A stretch of 64,000 bases of DNA, taken from PCRC01 sp017848435. Lineage in GTDB: Bacteria; Pseudomonadota; Gammaproteobacteria; Burkholderiales; Burkholderiaceae_C. Shown piece after piece: positions 61,299-64,000 of this stretch (position 1 is its first letter; each line of letters opens with the position of its first letter). The stretch spans positions 2,604,001 through 2,668,000 of the forward strand of contig OZ260072.1 of the NCBI GenBank assembly GCA_965284315.1, in the 5' to 3' direction. The notes below the pieces were generated by a model. It had not been told where the DNA came from, ran no database searches, and saw only the letters and a list, made by a program, of their open reading frames with translations. The position numbers and the translations under genes are program-made.

Positions 61299-62429
61299 GT
61301 GCACTGGTCCGAGGAGTTCATCGTCAAGCAGGCCGAAAAGGTCCGGCAGCGTGCCTTCTGCAACGCCGCAAAGCGACGTTTGTTGGGCGATGAAGCTGAC
61401 CCTTGGATCAATCAGGCTGAAGAGGTCGCTGCAGCGCCGCTCCGCGCCAATGGCGACCATTGTGAAAAGTCTGGTTTCCTTGTTTCTGAGGCTCAGACCT
61501 TCCGAGACTGGTGGGAGTGCGTTCGTGCGCCGCAGCGGGCGCGGGTCGCGGAGCGTATGCCCGAGGCGCTGCCCTGGCTGGTGGATGGACATCTGGGATC
61601 ACCGTTGCAAAGGCATCTCGAAGTGCTCAGTGCCTTTGCCATGCGGACCGAGTCTTCAGACGATCTGGTGGTTCGACGAAGGCGCTTGGACACCATGCTT
61701 GAGGCCTGTAACCAAGCTTGGAGTGTTCTGACCTCGAGCGTCCCCCAGACTGATCTTGTTCTGCGTTTCGCAGCGGGGCGGTTGCTGGGTGAAGCAACAC
61801 TCCCTCAACCATCCCTGTGCTACGCCGACGATCGTGATCGTCGCCATGTGGCCTGTGGCAGCCTCAATCCCTATGTGTTCGAAGTGCCAGACAACGTGAG
61901 GCGCAGCTTTTCAGCGGTCGACCGGTTCGGGCTGTTGCGCTTTTTGCTCCGGCTTTCAACAGTCCGGCCAGTGGCCGGTGCTTGGTGGAAGCTCCCCTGG
62001 GTCTTTGATCTGGCGTCGCTGGTGCTGTTGGCTCGCGCCAGCCTCGTTGATCGGCTGACCCCAACGCCGGGCGAGCAACTCGGCGAGTTGTACCAGCCAG
62101 TGAGCATTCTGGGGCGGGCCGTCTGGGATCACGAAGTCGGCATGTGGACGCCCATGCTGTCAACGCCGACGTTGCCTGAGTTTGAGCACGGCCAATGGAT
62201 GATGCTACTCGGCTGGCTACGCGACGCCTACTACGATGAACTGTCCCAACTTGGCCTTCGGTTCGAAGACCTGTACCCCATTACTCAACCAGTGAAGGTC
62301 ATCGGCGCACAGCGCATCACCGACAACGTGATCTGGGCAGGAGGGCAGGGGCCACACGCTGGGACAATTTTGGGACACTCAGGCTTGGATTTCGATGAAC
62401 AAACAAGTACACTGAAGTATGCTAAGTGA
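61299..62429 (+). CDS. Hypothetical protein, 376 aa, right end of island
   Basis: The frame starts at GTG 61299, preceded by GGGGGTG; the next ATG in frame is far inside. The protein is soluble, rich in Trp and Leu, and has no known motif: RDWWECVRAPQRARVAERMP, LEACNQAWSVLTSSVPQTD, WKLPWVFDLASLVLLARASL. No signal peptide or membrane helix is certain. Its last residues (AGTILGHSGLDF) are encoded by DNA that also carries the right arm-site repeat, so the C-terminus was shaped by the element end. Function unknown; placement suggests island cargo. Confidence 0.7.
   Translation: MHWSEEFIVKQAEKVRQRAFCNAAKRRLLGDEADPWINQAEEVAAAPLRANGDHCEKSGFLVSEAQTFRDWWECVRAPQRARVAERMPEALPWLVDGHLGSPLQRHLEVLSAFAMRTESSDDLVVRRRRLDTMLEACNQAWSVLTSSVPQTDLVLRFAAGRLLGEATLPQPSLCYADDRDRRHVACGSLNPYVFEVPDNVRRSFSAVDRFGLLRFLLRLSTVRPVAGAWWKLPWVFDLASLVLLARASLVDRLTPTPGEQLGELYQPVSILGRAVWDHEVGMWTPMLSTPTLPEFEHGQWMMLLGWLRDAYYDELSQLGLRFEDLYPITQPVKVIGAQRITDNVIWAGGQGPHAGTILGHSGLDFDEQTSTLKYAK
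62361..62377 (+). promoter_or_regulatory. Candidate integrase arm site, right
   Basis: GGGACAATTTTGGGACA repeats the left site at 49829-49845 exactly and in the same orientation, 109 bases inside attR. It lies within the 3' end of the 376-aa gene. Confidence 0.45.
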
Positions 62430-62485
62430 TTGTCAGTACTGGGGTATTTTTGTAAGTCGTTGATCTGAAAGCATGTTTTTTTGCT

Positions 62486-62570
62486 TTCACACGGCAGGGG
62501 TCGCAGGTTCGAACCCTGCACCGCCCACCAAGAAAATCAAGCACTTAGCAGCGATGCTAGGTGCTTTTTT
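62486..62570 (+). repeat. attR: 85-bp direct repeat, right copy
   Basis: It is identical to 49725-49809 and contains the 3' half of tRNA-Val (to 62530) and the tRNA terminator. The 5' half of the tRNA is absent, so this is not a functional tRNA gene. Confidence 0.93.
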
Positions 62571-62585
62571 TTGCCCGTTTCAAAA

Positions 62586-62735
62586 ATCCGCCGCAAGGTC
62601 CTTCCAGGCCAGTCGCGCAGCTTTGGCACCAAAGCCGAGATGTGCGCCAACCATTGGGTCGGAGATGGGCCATGGTCTGTTCGTGGACCGCACTGGAGCC
62701 TAAAGAGCCTGCTGGCTGATTGGGTCGACCACTGG
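62586..62735 (+). pseudogene. Integrase remnant beyond attR
   Basis: The plus-strand frame through this DNA reads KIRRKVLPGQSRSFGTKAEM and later SLKSLLADWVDHW, which aligns with residues 14-68 of the intact island integrase (KIRRRGFPDQSRSFDTRVEA, ..EKNLLADLIDRYL). Two codons are missing and several substitutions, such as loss of the conserved Trp context, show decay. It lacks a start, most of the core and all catalytic residues. It is probably the relic of an earlier element at the same tRNA. Confidence 0.85.
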
Positions 62736-62737
62736 GG

Positions 62738-63571
62738 CTATGGCTGTGTCGTCGTAGCGAAACCGACGCGCCCCACCCGCCGAAGAATGGCCGACGGCGC
62801 GATGCCGATTTTTTGGCTGAATTCGCGGCTGAAATGCTGGGAGTCGCTGAAGCCGGACTCCAACGCGGCCTCGGTCAACGACAGGCCTTCGCTGGCCAGG
62901 CGCATGCCGTTCCTGAGGCGGCACCACGTGCGGTACCGCCGATAGGGAACACCCAGTTGTTCGCTGAACAAGTGCATGAAGCGGCTGGACGACATGCCGC
63001 AGGCCGCTGCCCACTCGGTGGCTGACCCGGCGTGTTGAGGGGCTGCTTCAATCTGATCAAGCACCGCCAGCAGACGAGGGTCGATCACAGCCAACGGGGG
63101 CTGACGGATGCGCGTCTTGAGCAGATCATCGAGGACTTCACCCGTGTGGTGATGGCTGTCACCCCGTTCGAACAACTCCCGGAAGAGGGCGGTCTCACTG
63201 GCATGGCCAACCATGCAGCCAGCGACGAATTGCGCATTGCTCAGCAACCGGGTCAGGCCGTGTGGGTTTGCCGCGCTCGGCGTCGGGTACCAGGCGGCCA
63301 CAGGCTCGTCTCCGGTCTCCAACTCGTGTACCAGCCCGGCCGGGACGACGGCCGCCCGGCAGTGGATCCAGGCTGTCGTTGAACCGGTACGCAGGCGGAA
63401 GCCACTGCCCAGCGCCACCAAAAGGACCGGCACGGCATGGGCATGCCAGCGCACTGCGCCAAGCAGGCCGGCATACAGGGTGGACGCGCCGAGATGCAGC
63501 AGACCTGAGGGTGAGGCAGTCAAGCGCGTAGCAGGTTTGTACAAGGCGTCTGATCCTCTGGTGAATAGCAT
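62738..63571 (-). CDS. AraC-family transcriptional regulator
   Basis: Protein of 277 aa from the ATG at 63571. The N-terminal half is a cupin-like sensor (GVPYRRY is later; VPAGLVHELETGDEPVAAWY marks the cupin). The C-terminal AraC domain has WAAACGMSSSRFMHLFSEQL and SLTEAALESGFSDSQHFSRE. Longer starts exist but would overlap the divergent gene. It is back to back with the partial membrane protein gene at 63639, which it may regulate. The stop lies three bases from the integrase remnant, so this gene marks the chromosomal side of the junction. Confidence 0.88.
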   Translation of the reverse strand: MLFTRGSDALYKPATRLTASPSGLLHLGASTLYAGLLGAVRWHAHAVPVLLVALGSGFRLRTGSTTAWIHCRAAVVPAGLVHELETGDEPVAAWYPTPSAANPHGLTRLLSNAQFVAGCMVGHASETALFRELFERGDSHHHTGEVLDDLLKTRIRQPPLAVIDPRLLAVLDQIEAAPQHAGSATEWAAACGMSSSRFMHLFSEQLGVPYRRYRTWCRLRNGMRLASEGLSLTEAALESGFSDSQHFSREFSQKIGIAPSAILRRVGRVGFATTTQP

Positions 63572-63638
63572 GGGTGCACCGCGCGGGAATTGAAGCACAT
63601 CTTCATGCCGTGAACCCCACCTTCGAGAGGCCCACATC

Positions 63639-64000
63639 GTGAATCTGGCAGCCAAACTGTGCCTGACGGCAAGCGGCATTTTCTTCATGACCGGTTTGCT
63701 GACCGGTGTCTGGAAGTACCTGGCCATCGCCGCCAGTCCAACCCATCAAGCGCACCGCTATATCAGCACCGCGCACCAAGCGGCATTGGCGTACGCCTTT
63801 GCCTGCCTCGTCCTGGCCCGCTTTGCGGAATTCAGCCCTTACCCGATGGGGTTCACCGCGGGTGCAGCGGGATTGGCCATCGTGCACTTTGCGTTTGCCA
63901 TCGTGGCCTACGTCGTACACGGCATTTTTCAGACAACAGACAACCAGTTTCGCCCACCACACCAATTGGGCCGATTGCGACTGGGGTCCATGTCGGTCAA
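63639..64000 (+). CDS. Membrane protein, truncated by window end
   Basis: The frame from GTG 63639 stays open to the window edge (about 120 codons), with GAGAGG eight bases upstream. Predicted residues include LTASGIFFMTGLLTGVWKYL, YISTAHQAALAYAFACLVLA and MGFTAGAAGLAIVHFAFAIV, three likely membrane helices with conserved-looking His residues between them. The layout weakly recalls small styrene-oxide-isomerase-like membrane proteins, but I cannot support that name. It is divergent from the AraC regulator. The 3' part is missing. Confidence 0.65.
   Translation, partial: MNLAAKLCLTASGIFFMTGLLTGVWKYLAIAASPTHQAHRYISTAHQAALAYAFACLVLARFAEFSPYPMGFTAGAAGLAIVHFAFAIVAYVVHGIFQTTDNQFRPPHQLGRLRLGSMSV

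Larger units (their letters stand above)
49725..62570. mobile_element. Genomic island integrated in tRNA-Val, 12.76 kb
   Basis: Identical 85-bp direct repeats bound the region; one repeat copy plus unique DNA is 12,761 bases. It carries a tyrosine integrase next to the left end, a defence-type gene block, small DNA-binding proteins, an AlpA-like protein and unknown genes. No conjugation, capsid or transposase genes are seen, so it looks like a non-self-transmissible integrative element or satellite. Confidence 0.88.

Noticed and set aside
62486..62530. Second tRNA-Val gene at the right island end
   Set aside because: Only the 3' half is present; the 5' acceptor strand, D-arm and half of the anticodon stem are missing.
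49725..62570. Prophage
   Set aside because: No terminase, portal, capsid, tail or lysis genes are visible; the gene content fits an integrative island or satellite.

Overview
The window looks like chromosomal DNA from a GC-rich betaproteobacterium, most likely a member of Burkholderiales close to Comamonadaceae (Rhodoferax, Polaromonas or Hydrogenophaga-like). The evidence is the two-gene cyanophycin synthetase cluster, the tig-clpP-clpX-lon order, class I and class II fumarases side by side, a SWIB protein with a histone-H1-like tail, and a short AGCTAT...ATAGC-type dispersed repeat. The genus is an inference; no rRNA is present.

Layout. 1-7253: chemotaxis operon cheA (5' end outside), a PAS-containing receptor without membrane segments, cheW, cheR, cheD, cheB. 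7453-13400: protein quality control, tig, clpP, clpX, lon, with heat-shock-like promoter sequences before clpP and lon. 13470-15519: tRNA-Gly, tRNA-Cys and tRNA-Leu, the Leu gene separated from the others by an esterase gene and a small unknown gene. 15571-17673: two tandem YkuD-like L,D-transpeptidase paralogues and a small secreted protein. 17982-26475: cyanophycin region, with an ABC exporter and a DUF1854 protein on one strand and CphA', CphA and an unknown 214-aa protein on the other. 26483-33139: TetR-type regulator, an AcrR-like operator, and a complete tripartite RND efflux pump. 33254-49653: housekeeping and metabolism, including GST, DoxX, murI, fumA/fumC, nhaA, acs, transporters, AraC regulators, SWIB, rraA and aceA with paired operator-like palindromes.

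49695-62735: a tRNA-Val(CAC) gene serves as attachment site for a 12.76-kb genomic island bounded by identical 85-bp direct repeats (49725-49809 and 62486-62570). The island carries a tyrosine integrase and a block of six same-strand genes that look like anti-phage defence: an AAA ATPase with a DUF4276 TOPRIM partner, McrB/McrC, and an XRE-ImmA/IrrE protein with a DUF4411 PIN-like partner. It also holds small regulators, a winged-helix replication-like protein, an AlpA-like protein and several unknowns. Just beyond the right repeat lies a decayed fragment of a second, related integrase, so this tRNA has been used more than once. The window ends with an AraC regulator and a divergent, truncated membrane protein gene.

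Candidates for novelty are the defence block, its McrB with an unrecognised N-terminal half, the unknown island proteins (376, 183 and 154 aa), the ABC/DUF1854 pair in the cyanophycin cluster, and the CphA' paralogue whose Mur-ligase P-loop is degenerate.
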